Source of the DNA: Pegea sp. RAD2-039
Lineage: Eukaryota; Chordata; Thaliacea; Salpida; Salpidae
DNA: 64,000 nt
Assembly (NCBI GenBank): GCA_034620365.1
Contig: JAQGEQ010000297.1
Span: 1-64,000, forward strand
Direction: 5' to 3'
The position numbers and the translations under genes are program-made. This document shows, in pieces, positions 26,211 through 39,260 of the stretch. The notes under the pieces were generated by a model. The model searched no databases. It had not been told where the DNA came from and saw nothing but the letters and a program-made list of their open reading frames with translations. Numbering within the stretch: position 1 is the stretch's first letter; every line of letters starts with the position of its first letter.

Positions 26211-28260
26211 TTTTATGCTTTCTCTGTAGAAGTCCTTTCAAAATTGTGATGAATTGTTCGTCAAACAAAATTTAAGAAACCTTACTCTTGTAATTAAAAT
26301 TTTAGTGGGAATTGACAATTAAAGGAGATATTTTGGCTAACAGATATGCACTAATTTGAATTTGTACAGCTTAAAATAATTTTACTTAAATAACTACTTT
26401 TAAAATCAATTATTGATATTTCAAGCAGTTAATGATGTTACTTGTGAAGCCTCAAAGCGTAACTAACTAATTTTCATAAAAAGTCAAATAATTAAGAAAA
26501 GATAGAGTTAACGAGGTTAATTACCCTTGCTCTTAATGTCATCATGATGCTTTTGCATTTTGCAAATTTTCTGAATACTTTTGCGTCAACACGTTTTAAT
26601 GCAAAACATGTTTTAAACGAAATTCTGTAAAATACTTTAAAATTAATCATTATCTTTTATAAGACAAACAAAGTGGAAGAGCTTATTGTGAAATAAAATT
26701 TGGATTTTAAAACAAGTAAAGATTAGCTTTCACACATTAATCACAGAGTAAGAATTACTAAAGCTAATGAGAAACTTGTCTTAGTTCATAACTTAAGAAA
26801 AACTTACACTATACAAGAAATTAAAGGCTTTGAAGGAATTTATGTTAAACAAACTGAAGTTTAATTTCACCATATTTCAACGCTTTGTAAATTAAATTAA
26901 ACTATTTTTATTCAAAAGTTGTAGAAATAAAAACAAATTTGATTTATTATATAAATTGAAAAAAGAGAGTATAATTAAAAACTTTTTTAGAGATATAGTT
27001 TTCTGTATAAATTTGAAAAATATTTTTGTTAAATACTAAGAGATTCCTCATAGATAAAACAGAAATTACTAAAACATTAAACAGATTGTTTTTAATTTTA
27101 TAAATTGGTTGAACTTCTTAAAATCACTAAAAGGACACTATGCATTATATCATCTTTAGAAACAAGAAAACATGAACAAATAAGAAACTATAAAAATAAA
27201 CTAAGAGAAATTAAGAAAAGTACAAATTATGACGGTTTACGTGATCCAGACATAACGAGTTAACTATGAAAAAGAAAAAGCACAAAAAATTTGAATTTGA
27301 ATACTTTTGTTACATACCATTCATGTAACTATTTTAGATGATTTTGATCAAGTACAACATATATCTTGTACCATATTCTATGCTTTTGTATTCCGGTCAG
27401 CTCCAATTTAATTTATCATCAAAATAACAAAAAGTGAACAAAGAAAAGTAAAAAAGTATATGATCAAACGTTTGCATTGTAAAATATTTTATAAGAATAC
27501 TTATTCAAAACAGTTCAATTTGTCACTAAGACACTTGTAGTTATCCACAACCACTCTATGCTTGTATCCAGAAGTGAGGAGATTTGAAATGCTTTTTAAT
27601 TAGAGTATCTGACTTACATTTACTGAATTCTATTTAATTATCGGCTTTGCAGTTTTATAGCTGAGCTTTGTTGGATAGGGCTTTAAATTGAAAAAAAAAT
27701 TGACAGCCATGATTCTGTCCTGTCAGTGGATGGATTTAATTATGGTCAAGAAAACATAAACTAAACTATTTCTACTCATTCATTTCTATAGACCATTAAT
27801 CTATGTAAATAACATCAACAAATTGAAAAGTTGTTAAGAACAGAAACATCAAGAAATTACTAATTAAATAATGTTTACTTTTTTCAAAGTAACGAGATGA
27901 GATTGGTTCTGTTAACTTTTAGTTTGGAAGATACCATCTAAGTTTATGAATGGCATTATACAAAGAATGAAAGTGCGTTTTTAATGACGTTATCGGATAC
28001 AAAAAATGTAAAGAACAGCCAAGGAGCAGTTAATAATCTTGACACCTCTCACATTCTAACCAATATTTTTTGCTATTTTTTGTTAAATAAGAAGCAACTT
28101 CACTTTCGTAATATAAGTTGAGGTATTCCTGAAATTAAGAATTTTTTTTATATATTTTTTGTTTATATAACCTGAAAAATTGTAGAAAAACTTCGATGGA
28201 TGCAATTTTCAAACAAAGTAGTGCTGAAAAGGGATTAACCAAAATTTTAATTAAAATATA
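25769..28260 (+). repeat. Kinase-containing segmental duplication, copy 2
   Basis: Diverged copy of 21069-24360, about 4.7 kb downstream in the same orientation. It starts inside the kinase coding region and runs through the former 3' flank. It is shorter than copy 1 by internal deletions. Confidence 0.8.
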
Positions 28261-30341
28261 AATTACAAACGTTAACCAGATGTCTCAAATATTTCTTGAT
28301 TATATAAATGCGATGCCTGTATAAATTGTTGATGTCCATAACGTAAATCGAATGGCTTCTAATTTAATGGTAAAACGTGAGGTTTCCTTATTACATCAAT
28401 CCCTCATCACATAATCTAAAGGAAACCATTTAGTCTTACATGTGATCACAAAATGATTATATCTGTTGTTAATCAAAAATTTTCTTTAAATTATAAGACT
28501 CAATAAAACAGAATTCTTATCGTAGAAACTATGCATATATTAATAAATTCTGTCAGGTTTTGCCTAGAGTTATGCTTTGAACTCTACTGATGTCATCAAT
28601 TTATTTGTTCACGGCCTTATTCACATCAGGGAAGAATAAATTGAAAAATTTGGTTATTACATTTCAACAAAAAACCACATTTTTCCAATTATTAAATAAA
28701 TTTACAACATTTAAAAGGCCTCCTATGCAAACTAAAACAGACCCATATATCAATTTTATGTACACTGATTATTCTATAGCTTATAAGAAATGAATTTTTA
28801 ATTTTTACTTAGATATAAAAAGCGCAGTTTTATCTTCAACCAGTAAAAAAAACTTTGTTGCTTCTTAAAGTTAAGAGCTTAAGGCGGGATTTGAGTATAA
28901 TAAAGTAATAGTTAATTTAAAGCATTTATAAGATCCACATATCTTAAAACTTACAAAAAAACAAAACAAAAACTTTTTAAAATCATTGTTACTACTTTAT
29001 AAATAAACTAAAACAATTACATCATACCTTTAAATTAAAATAAATAATAATACCTTCAATATGAAACTAGAATAGCTAGTGAAAGTCATACAAAAACTAC
29101 AAACTTCTTTTTATATTAGAAGTCAAATTCTGCTTTAATGTTTTTATTAGATAATAATAAAGCATGAAATTTTATTCTTGCAAATTATCAATTGGTGTAA
29201 ACCAATTAAGCAAACAGTCTGATGTTATTTTTTAAATGCGTTGTTATTTCAAAAATATATATATTTAGAAAGTGTAAGCTAAGTAAGTATGCAATAAATT
29301 TTAAGCATTTACTTGTGAAATGTAAACGAATAAGGCAAAAAACCAACATTAAGTAAAATTAAACAGAATGTTTTTTTAAAGACAGAAAAAGACTAAAATA
29401 TAAATGAAAGTTGTTGTGATGTTATCGATAGAGTTATGTTTGTATGATAAATGTATTTTAAAATAAATAATTATTATTAAGATAAATATATTCAAGATCT
29501 GTTTACTTGAAAACTAAATATGAGAGAGTAAAATAATACGTTTTCAAACAAAGTTGTCTCGTATAACTAACGTTAAACAATTTATACTGGTGAACTTTTG
29601 GAGGTTAAACAGTTTTCTAAAGATAGAATTGTTAAATTTCTTTTTAGCTAGTGCTGAACTTTATTTCATTTCATAGCTTGAATTTTTTACTGGTAGCTGT
29701 AAGTTTTGATTTTTGTTTCCTTTTTTGAACAATCTTTTACAAGAAAGTCAACTTAACTTTATAAGTTTTGATTTTATAAATTTTAGTGTAAAATATATTA
29801 CTAATATAATACCAGATGAGTCACTATTTGGACGACTAACACCTTTATAAAATTTTATGATAGTTGTGATAGCAATTTTGCTATGATACTTTAGGAACAA
29901 AAAGTTGTTAATGCGTTAGTATTTACTTTCGATGATTCATTATATTTCAATGATTAAATTTCCAAAAAACTTTCATAAAGATTGACTAAAAAAATGTTAA
30001 AAACTGTGATGAATAAAAATAAAATTATTTTGTGGTAGTTCCTGATAGAGCTGTTTTCAAAGCATAATTCGATTATTAGACTTGTAGACATAGAGCTTAC
30101 TCAAATTTAGTGAGCAACCCAGTTTTAAAGTAGATTAAAGCTATATTATTTATTCAAAATGTTGTATTTAAATTTAGATAGATTCGATTTTATCCAACTT
30201 AAGTTTTTGATGAATTTGTGAAAAAACTAAGCGAGAAAAAAATATTATAATTTTTAATATAACAAGTACCTTATATAGCTCTGCTTGTGTTATATTTTAA
30301 TAATCTTTAATATTTAAAATATTTTCAGAAGAAAATTCCAA
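28261..30341. other. Non-coding AT-rich stretch
   Basis: No supported gene. A 67-codon frame at 28590 begins with TTG and has no recognisable features. The last part should contain the promoter of the tetraspan gene that starts at 30342, but no convincing element was picked out. Confidence 0.5.
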
Positions 30342-32881
30342 ATGCCGTCTGAAGTTTCAGTAAACTCGTAAGTTAATACTTTCATCTCTGAGAAATATTA
30401 CATTTCATATCTTTTCTAGTGCAAATTATAAACTTTGTAGTCTAAAATATTTCAACACTTTAAGAAACAAGACATAGTCTTACATCGTTTCAAATTAAAA
30501 TGTTTTTTTTTTCAGAAATCTGGTGCCTGTCACTTACAACAGCTTTGTTTCGAAGTTTTTGAAGTATCATTTGATCTTCAGAGTAGCTGTGGTTGTGCTC
30601 TTCACCTTTCATATTTTGGCTCCAAATGATAATCCTTATGGATTTAGTCCTCTAAGAGAATGGGGAAGAAATAATTCACATTGGTCCGTTGCATCATCTG
30701 TATTTTGTGAGTAAAAAATCTGTTTAGTTTTGTTTATTTTACTATTATTTATTTATATTTATTCTACTCTCTACCATTTATTATGTATTGAACTATTTAT
30801 GTCTTGATTTATAGGAGAAGTAAATGTAAGGAGTTTGTTTGTAAATCAATTTTTCATCATATACTTTATTATTCAATTTTTTAGAACTAGATAGTAATAT
30901 CCATTATCAATAAAGACATAAAAATAGGATATCAAACCTTAAAATTATCTGCAAAAAAAATTAAATTAGCCTGTTTTATTATTTAATATACTAATTATTC
31001 ATCTTTTAAACAAGATGAGGACTCCGATTCGTTTGCATGGACCATCTTCTTTAGTTATCTAATATTTGCAGCATGTACATCTTGGAGCCTGTTATTTTCA
31101 TGCTTGAGACTTCAGAAACGTATTGTGCTCATAGAGCAGTTTGTGATTAATAGTGGACTAATTGTTTCAGGTGATTATAACTACAACAATATTTATATAA
31201 TATTAAACCTTTTTATTATTAATTGCATAAATGTTGTTTACTTAAATTTCTAGATGACAGTTGTCAATTTTCTTAAGAATCAAGTACGCAAACTTAATCA
31301 ATCGATTTTGATTATTTTATAGGCTCAGCATATTTTATTGGAATTATTTATGAGCGACAGAATATAAATACTTATTCCAATAATAGCCAAATAACAGCTC
31401 TAGCTTGGACGTTAGCTTCTCTAATCGTACTTTCTGGATATACTTGTTTAATTACAACATCTGTCTACTACATCAAGTACAAAGTTTTAGTATTTCATTT
31501 AAAACAGTGTCATCATAAAATTTTTTTGAAACTAATTTCTTTTTTGTATTGGATAATGTTCGCAGAACTTTGTAAATCATAAATATTTCAGCAAATTTGT
31601 TTTAGATAAGCTAATTTCTAATTGACACATTTTTGATTTACAGAGAAAAAATCAATACTGCCGTTCATGATCCTGAAAATGAGTTAGTCTTTCTAACTTG
31701 TATTTAACATTTTTTCCAAAAGAATTTTTCTTTTTAACTAAAATACCATTAGTTTATTTCAGTATTCTCGAATTTATTTTTAGCTGTAGATTTGGCCTAA
31801 GCTAATTACTAGTGTTGTCAAACTAAAACAATAATTTCACATTTTGTAGAAATCCGATACTTGTTTGTTTCCACATTTTCGTGCGAAAGTTTTGGAAATA
31901 TCATGCACCATTGGAGCTTTTATTAATAATGTTTCAAACAATATTAATAATAACTCCTAATGATTTTGCGTATGGAGTTAATCCCTTCAATTATTGTTTG
32001 GGAAATAACTCTGATTGGTCAATTGTGACATCTGTAGCTGGTAAAATTTGCTTTTGTAATCTTTATTTTTAGCAGTAATAACCTAAAATATAATAATTTT
32101 CAATTAAAAAAAATATCATTATGGCTTTGAACAAATTTCTTAGATGTTATATCAATGAATGCTTTTACTTTAATTTAGGCAAAAATAACGATTACTTTTC
32201 CATGATTGTGTTTTTCAACTATATTGGATTTGTTGTATGTACAATTTTTGGTGCAGTGTATGTTGCTTTCAAGATACTGAGAATATTTGTATTCGAAATA
32301 CAGTTTATTATTAATATTTTAATTATCAGTTCAGGTGAGCTTATACATATAAAACCTTAAGATTTTATTATTTAGCACTTTTACCGTTGAATGTTCAATG
32401 TTAATACTTTAATTATTGGTTAGTTAAACTTGCTACAAGCTATGTAATTAGTTAATGTGTGCTAATGTTTAATATAAATATTAACAGAATTAAAATTTCA
32501 AAATTATAAGATAATATCCTAAATTTTGAGATTCTTTTATTTTTATCAAACAACTATCATAAAAAATAATCATACAGAAAATTTTACAATTTGTAATGTT
32601 TTATAGGAACTGCATTATTCGTAGTATTCTCGCATACCCGAAAACTGTCTTTGTGTAATCCAGACAAAAGTGAAATATCAACCTTTGCCTGGTTTTTGGC
32701 TTCTACAATCTTCGTGTATGGAATCTGTCGGTTATGTGTAACATCTTACTTTTTTATTAAGTATATGTTGTTAAATAAGTTTCTCAATAGTATTATAAAC
32801 TCGCCTGTCGAATATAATAATCTTACTGCTAACACGCCTTCAAGACTAAGATCCACTGCTTATATAACGTCTACTGTTTGA
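30342..32881 (+). CDS. Two-module (eight-TM) tetraspan membrane protein
   Basis: Inferred exons: 30342-30367 (MPSEVSVN), 30516-30706, 31015-31170, 31323-31476, 31644-31682, 31850-32040, 32179-32334, 32607-32881 (TGA). All junctions have GT and AG and the phases match, giving about 395 residues. Each module has four hydrophobic segments and, after TM1, a conserved PND-x-x-YG loop (LAPNDNPYGFSPL, ITPNDFAYGVNPF). The first two exons of each module have identical lengths (191 and 156), so the modules arose by internal tandem duplication. The link uses donor GA|GTTAGT at 31683; if it is not used, module A ends at TAA 31705-31707 and module B needs its own or a shared first exon. No ATG exon for module B was found between 31707 and 31850. 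The topology suggests MARVEL/synaptogyrin-like proteins; the family is unassigned. Poly(A) signal at 33113. Confidence 0.75.
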
Positions 32882-35103
32882 CGTCTACTGCTTAGCGTCT
32901 ATTGTCACTTTATAAATTTCAAAGTATATTCTTCAAGATTATAATTATAAAATATTTACCACCATTAGAGTTTCTCTTCTTTTCGGAAACACATAATAAT
33001 ATATTTCGGTATTCTCCAGTTTCGTTGTGCTTCTTTCCAAGTTTTTTATCTAACTAGTTTAAAGTGTTTCTTAGTGTCCTTTTAAGTTTGTGTTAAACTG
33101 ATATCTTAAATTAATAAAAACTTTGTATGAGCTGTGAGCAAGGATGTTCTTTATCAATTTTGATTCTTTGACTACTGACTACAAGAATTATTTGGTGGAT
33201 AATCAAACAAAGTCATCTGAGTTTTAAGAATCTTAGAATTTTTAAAGTTAAGCTGTAACTGGAATAGAAATAAACTCAAGATTAAAATATTTAGAAAAAG
33301 ATAACCAATCTTAAACATCTCTATTGAAATTTGGTTTTGATTTCTTAAAATATCGTTTGAAAAGCTAAAAATAGAAGACTATTTTTTTTGATTTTGCAGA
33401 AAGTTCTTACGCTTTGTTGACTCTGGTAATTTATTAAAAAAATTTTCTTGAAGAAATTTTTGGCAAAAGTAATTTTTTATGATATGGAAATACGACAAGA
33501 AAAACTAATTTCAGTTGACAAAAAACAAATTAATTGCACAATTTCAAATTGAACCTCACTTAAAGTAATGTTTGAGCTGTTTTTTCAAACTTAACAAAAA
33601 AATATAAATTTGAGATAAGAAATAATTAAATCAATACAACTTTTAATTTTATCTCATCAACCATTAACAATTTTTTGGCATGTAATGTGATCATTTAATT
33701 AGTTGTTACATAAAAGCTTCCAATATTAAAATAATTTCTAAGGTAATTCAGTTGATTAAATCTTACATTCCACATGTTAAACTTGCTTATTTCTAAAACA
33801 AAAGTCCCTACGTTGTCTTATCTCTCCTTGCATTATCTCCAAACAAAAAATGAAGTTCTATTAATTACAAGATCTGACAAACCTCTTTAACGAATGTTGT
33901 TGAAACTGTGAATAAAAATTTTCTTGAATTATTTCGATGTAATTGCAACAAAATATTCAAGCTTTGGTCTAACTTTGTAATCTTCAAAAGGTAATAAAAA
34001 TATCACTAGATATGATAATCGAAAAATTTCAAAGATTATATCTGAACAGGTTAGTTTATCCAATAATATTAATGTCAATGTCAATCTTGTCCAGCAAAGT
34101 CAATTTTAAATTTTAAAAGGATTAAACAATCGAAATGTATGTGGCTGAAACTGAAGCGTGAAATCAATGAATTTTCAAACTAAGATAACTAAAGTATTTA
34201 TTAATAAAAACTTCTTCTACCAACATTAAAGCAAAAATATCAAATAAAATTTTTTAATTATTTTGAAAAATAAAACTAGTAAATTATGGTCATTCTGCGT
34301 TGTTAAAAAATCTAATGCTAAAGAAAAAAATTACAAGTCAAGGTTTTTATAACTGTTTGTAACAAACATCATGAATGAATTAAAGAAATATACAAAATCC
34401 TTAACTTTCAAAAATATGGTTTGGTTTTAATGCACTCTTAGGCATGCTGGGTGATATTAGTCACTGAAAGTTCACAAAGATGTTAATATTTTGTATTAAA
34501 ATTAATTTCATAATATTCTTAGTATTTGATTATAGTCAATGAAACCGACTACTGTTTTTTAGCAGTGGTGTGAACTTTACCGTTATCGAAGAAACTATAA
34601 TTATTTAATACATCGGTTATCGAGCGCTGAAAGTATTCTTTCTAATAATAGTATACCAAATGTCTTCTTGTCGCATTGAGAAAAGCAGAGGTTACAGTAG
34701 TAGGTCAAAACTATAAATCTGAAATCCATTTAATTTAATTTTATTTTCTTTAATGTATTGGCAGTGAATGCAAATATTAAGGATGGCTCAGCGAACGCAA
34801 CTCTCCCAAATAATTAAGGCTCATGCAATAGAAGGTGCCTTGGCCAGTCTTATAGCGAAAAAGACAGAAAATAACTTCAAAATAATCACAGTCATGATTC
34901 TGCTTAGCGATCAAGGATATGAGACACCTTCTATATTTAACGAATACTGACAGCAAAGACACACGTGAGGCAGTTGATCTAAGATTTGAAAACTTTAATA
35001 AGTTTTGTGTAAATGCAAACTTTGAAAAAACACTTAAAATAAAACAATTAGAATAAAAACATTTGTATTGATTTAATTAGCAATTTTTGTTAAAGTCTTT
35101 TTG
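32882..35103. other. 3' UTR and intergenic stretch
   Basis: The first ~750 bases share patches with 1086-2420 (old duplication). After that nothing is recognised. A 60-codon frame at 34768-34950 lies in slightly GC-richer DNA but has no homologue I recognise and starts with a non-ATG codon. Confidence 0.5.
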
Positions 35104-35269
35104 GGTATTTATTTATTTATTTATTACAATAAATGTGAAGGAGGGTGCCTAAAGAGAGCACCTCTCGCTAACACACATTCTCACAAATTAGATCTATTTG
35201 ACGTGTAAACGAAAAAGTATATGACAATGAAGAATTGCACAGAATCATAGTATTGTAAAAGAGAAAAAT

Positions 35270-38200
35270 TCACAGTTTAGAAATGGCAATGTTGGCGATA
35301 TTATAACAATTCAGCTTTTTCTTGAACAGCATAAGTGATTTTGACATGACAATCTCTGATGGCAGATTGTTCCATGTACTGATTGTGCGGTATGAGAAAA
35401 AACTTAATCTGGTTAACGTAGCTGGTGGAGTGGGCTTATTAAGATGTAATTTATGTCTTCTAAGTTGATATAACTTGAGGGAGGGACTAATGGAGAAAAA
35501 GTCATCAAACTGAAGATCAATTAGGTTGTGAATAATTTTAAAAATCAGAATAAGGTCGTATTTAATTCTTCGGATTTCCAAAGTATCTAGATTGAAGAAG
35601 CTGAGACGATGCTTATAACTCTCGTATTTAATATTAAGTTTCCTGCAAACCAATCTCGTAAATTTTGCCTGAACAGATTCGATTTTTCTGATATCACCAA
35701 CTTGATATGGCATCCATGCACTGACATTGTATTCAAGAATAGGGCGTATGTACAGTTTGAAAAGGTTCACGTAAAACCATGGATTTTTAGAATTAAAAGT
35801 CTTTATGATGAGGTGGACAAGCCTGATAGATTTTCCAAAGATTCTGGAAACATAACTGTGCCATTTGAAGTCAGATGTCAGAGTAATGCCGAGGTCTATG
35901 ACTGAGGATACTCGTTCAAGAATAGATCAATTGATGTAGTTACGGGAGAATGTTATAACTTCAGACTTTGTTGGCTGGATTTTAAGTTGCCAATTCGCAG
36001 ACCAGTTTTCTACAATATTAAGTGCAGTTTGGAGTTTTGAGTGAGAACCAGATAATAGCTTGATGTCGTCTGCATACACAAACACACTGACATTGTCTAC
36101 TGTTATTAGTCTTCTGATGAGGTCTTCAATGAAAATCAAAAAGAGAAGTGGACCCAGGACGGAACCTTGAGGAACGCCGCTGGTGACTTTACTAGGAGTA
36201 GATAAAGATCTTTCTACACGGGTTCGTTGGGTTCTACCTGATAAGAAATCTTCAATCCATTTTAAGATAGAGTTGCTGATTTTTATGTTTTTCAATACAG
36301 TAATGAGCTTGTTGTGTGGAACAGAATCAAAAGCTTTAGCAAAATCAAGGTATATGATGTCACATGGAGTATTACTTTCGTAATGAGCTGTAAGCTCATT
36401 GAAAAAATTGAGATGTTGAGTCAAAGAAGATCTTTGCTTAACAAAGCCATGCTGGACATCAGATATTAGATGATGCTCCGTCAAATGGCTAGTTATATGG
36501 TTGTGAATGATGTGCTCTTGAGTTCTGCAGATAACCGACGTCAGCGAAACTGGTCTGTAGTTAAGTGCAGTGTTTCTGGGACCCTTCTTATAAATTGGAG
36601 TAATAATAGCATTCTTCCAAATTTGTGGAAGTCTTCCCCGCTTAAGAGTCATGTTAAAGAGTAGCGATAAGGGTAGCGCTAAAGAAGAAGTACTTTTTCT
36701 TAAAAACAAAGCTGGGATTTGATCTGGGGTGTTGGAAACTGTTGATTTTAGAGAAGAAATAGCCTTAGATACTATATCAGCTGTTATGTCTAGATCTACC
36801 ATCTCAGAGATATTTGAAAGGATATTGGAGTAGGAAATAGTAGGAGTATTGCCATCATCGGTTATAAAAACCTTTTCAAATTGTTTGTTTAGCAATTCAG
36901 CTTTATTCTTTGGTTCCATCACCAGCTGATTAGCGTTATCAAGCAAGGGAGGTAGATGAGATCTCGCCTTAAGCTTGTGATTAATGAAGCCAAAAAACGT
37001 TTTCTTGCTAGGTGAAGATAAGATTGCACTTTCTTTTCCTAAATAGAAGCTATAAACTGATTTCTTGTAGACTAGACAAAGATCTTTGTATAGAGGTTTG
37101 ATGGAAGAATCTGCTTTAGTTTGTTTGTATAAGAGGTTTTTCAAATGCTGTAAATTCCTTAAATATCTTGGCAAGTGTGGTTTTTTGTTGACTCTATATA
37201 AAGGTATGAACTTTTTAATTGACTCATTAACAATGTTAGTAAACCTCGAGTAGATATCATTGATGTCTTCGGAAGAGTTGAAAACAGAAATCCAGTCAAC
37301 ACCTGATAAAAACTTGTTTATACTGTTATAATTTCCACGATAAAAGTTCCGTATGCTTGGAGTTTTAACGTTCGTAGAAAAAGTTTGATGGAGCTTGAAT
37401 TCAATCATGTTGTGATCGCATGTCAGAGCAAAAGGTTCATTTTGATCAACGTAGATAACGTTCTCAGGTTTTGATGTGATGAGAAGATCCAAAGTATTAC
37501 CACTAACTTGGGTTGGAAAAGTAACCATCTGAGATAGATTATTGGCATCAAGGAAGTTTACAAAGACATGACTCAGATTGGCTGAATTAGTTTTGTCTCC
37601 ATTCAAATTAAACAATTTTCCATTGAATGCTAAATTTGGGTTATTCCAATCAATTCTACTAAAATTAAAATCCCCAAGAATATAGATCTCAGGACAAACT
37701 AGGCTTTTCAGAACCTTCAATAAGGCCTTAATAGTAACCTCATCGTTAACTTTAGACGGTGGTAGGTAGGTACATATAAAGCGGGAAAACTTAGACTTTG
37801 AGTAATGAAAATTGAAAGCAATAATCTCAAATCCTGGGCAATCAATGGTATTTATCTTAATTCTTGAAATCATGGGTGCCAGTGATGTTTTATAGATTAC
37901 ACAAACACCGCCGCCTCTATCAAACAGTCTATCACAGCGCAAAGCACGAAAAAGATCACTGTCATCCAGAAAGGAGTCAGGATAAAAGGGTTTAACCAAG
38001 TTTCGGTAATGAAAACAAATGTAAAATCTTGAGAAAGCAAAAGAGCTTTCAATTCGAAAATTTTGTTGACAATTGACCGTGCATTGAAAAACAGACCTAA
38101 TATAATAGAAAAATTGTCTTTTTGACACTTGTAAGATTTGGTGGTAGGCTTCTGTGTACTGGTATCTTGAGCTGGAAGCATAGTATTAATAATTTTGTGC

Positions 38201-38289
38201 GAAGAGAGGTTGAATAAGGATGATGTGGGTCCAGTGGTTATTTTGCACTTCCGTTTTTTGAAAAGACCTTCACAATCTTTAAAGCCCAT
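35270..38289 (-). pseudogene. LINE ORF2: endonuclease-reverse transcriptase with one frameshift and one stop
   Basis: The frame opens at the ATG at 38289 and covers the endonuclease start (NARSIVNK, ITETWLN). Near 37990 it shifts by one base in a T-run, then continues to 35929. Endonuclease motifs include ILGDFNFSRIDW and the terminal DHNMIEF. Reverse transcriptase motifs include LDFAKAFDSVPHNK, SGVPQGSVLGPLLFL and the catalytic VYADDIKLL. A TGA at 35927-35929 interrupts the frame; the same frame continues through a C-terminal region with LYIRPILEYNVSAW and NLPSEIV to the stop at 35270. Catalytic residues are kept. The homopolymer frameshift could be a sequence error, while the TGA looks like a true nonsense change. 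As it stands the copy cannot make full-length ORF2. Confidence 0.88.
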
Positions 38290-39233
38290 GGTGGACCTCG
38301 TACTTTGTATTTGAAATCAGTTGGTTGCTCTTTCTGATTTCGGCTGTACGCCTCTTTTAGAAGACGCTTATTTTCTGAGCGATCATCTTCACACATATCA
38401 TGTGCTACTCTGATGCCCTGGAATTTTTCGTCCTGCTTAAGCTTATACAGCTTAGCAAGAAACTTACGTTTGTCCCATCTTTCCTGAAAGGACACTTTTA
38501 ACGGTCTTTTATGATTTGATCTTTTTGCCCCGAGTCTGGTCATTGAAACCTTTGGAGCGTCCACAAAACCAAGGCTTTGAGTGCTCATTTGATTAAAAGT
38601 CTTGATGTCATCGTCTTTATCAGTCTCGGAGACACCAAAGATGATAACATTGTTTTCTCTATCCTCCCTGTCCAAAGTAAGTTTTTTGTGCGTGTCAGTA
38701 ACCTTCTTGGCAAGAAGTTGCACCACGCTAGTATTTTTTTCGGATCCAGAATTACCAACAACTGAGGCCCATGTGAGAGACTTCTTTGTGGAGGCATCCA
38801 GTTCATCCATAGATTTTGATAAGATAGAAATCTTTTCATTGATTTTGGCAACATCGTTGCCAATTTCGGATTTTAATTTGGCCAATTCAGTGGATATGGT
38901 GTTGCTGATGTCGGACAATAAGCTTTTGTTAGTGTTGGACGAGGTAGTTGTTTTGTCCATAGATCTACATTTAATGCAGAACCAACAAAATCCCACTTGC
39001 TGCATTTTATTATTTTCAAATATATCATATAATTTTTTATTCACATCACTACAAGTGAGGTGAAACCTAGAGAGGCATTTGATGCAATCTATTGCCATAT
39101 CTTCACCAGAGCAAGTTTTGTTACAAGCTTGGCAATTGCCATTGCAAGCTTGTTTTGAAGAACTTGGTTTGCTTGGGTTTTTTGGAGCTTTTGACCGCAA
39201 GGTCCTGCCATTTGTATCTACCATAGTTTCCAT
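38238..39233 (-). CDS. LINE ORF1: PHD-finger nucleic-acid-binding protein
   Basis: A 331-residue intact frame. The N-terminus is basic. At about 33-88 lies a C4HC3 pattern (CQACNKTCSGEDMAIDC ... HLTC ... CWFC) that fits a PHD-type zinc finger. A helical, coiled-coil-like stretch follows, then an RRM-like part starting NNVIIFGVSETDKDDD, with RLGAKRSNHKRPLKVSF downstream. This domain order is seen in ORF1 of CR1-like and related LINEs, where the protein binds the element RNA and forms the RNP. It overlaps the start of ORF2 by about 50 bases in another frame. Confidence 0.88.
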   Translation of the reverse strand: METMVDTNGRTLRSKAPKNPSKPSSSKQACNGNCQACNKTCSGEDMAIDCIKCLSRFHLTCSDVNKKLYDIFENNKMQQVGFCWFCIKCRSMDKTTTSSNTNKSLLSDISNTISTELAKLKSEIGNDVAKINEKISILSKSMDELDASTKKSLTWASVVGNSGSEKNTSVVQLLAKKVTDTHKKLTLDREDRENNVIIFGVSETDKDDDIKTFNQMSTQSLGFVDAPKVSMTRLGAKRSNHKRPLKVSFQERWDKRKFLAKLYKLKQDEKFQGIRVAHDMCEDDRSENKRLLKEAYSRNQKEQPTDFKYKVRGPPWALKIVKVFSKNGSAK

Positions 39234-39260
39234 GATAGATTTTTAGTAACTCCCACCAAA

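Larger units (their letters stand above)
35104..39260 (-). mobile_element. CR1/Jockey-like LINE, nearly full length
   Basis: A minus-strand non-LTR retrotransposon with ORF1, ORF2 and a (TAAA)n 3' tail at 35108-35126. ORF1 carries a PHD-like zinc finger, and ORF2 carries an apurinic endonuclease and a reverse transcriptase, an arrangement typical of the CR1/L2/Jockey group. Only two lesions interrupt ORF2 (a one-base frameshift and one TGA), so it is a young insertion. The 5' end is uncertain: it lies upstream of the ORF1 ATG at 39233. Target-site duplications were not found by eye. A truncated copy lies at 44100-44455, and related 3' ends near 49960-50040 and 51200-51250. Confidence 0.9.

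Noticed and set aside
34768-34962. Small open frames on both strands
   Set aside because: Short, antisense to each other, non-ATG start on the plus strand and no known motif.
38577-39063. Plus-strand frames of 62 and 153 codons
   Set aside because: They are antisense shadows of LINE ORF1, which has clear domain content on the minus strand.
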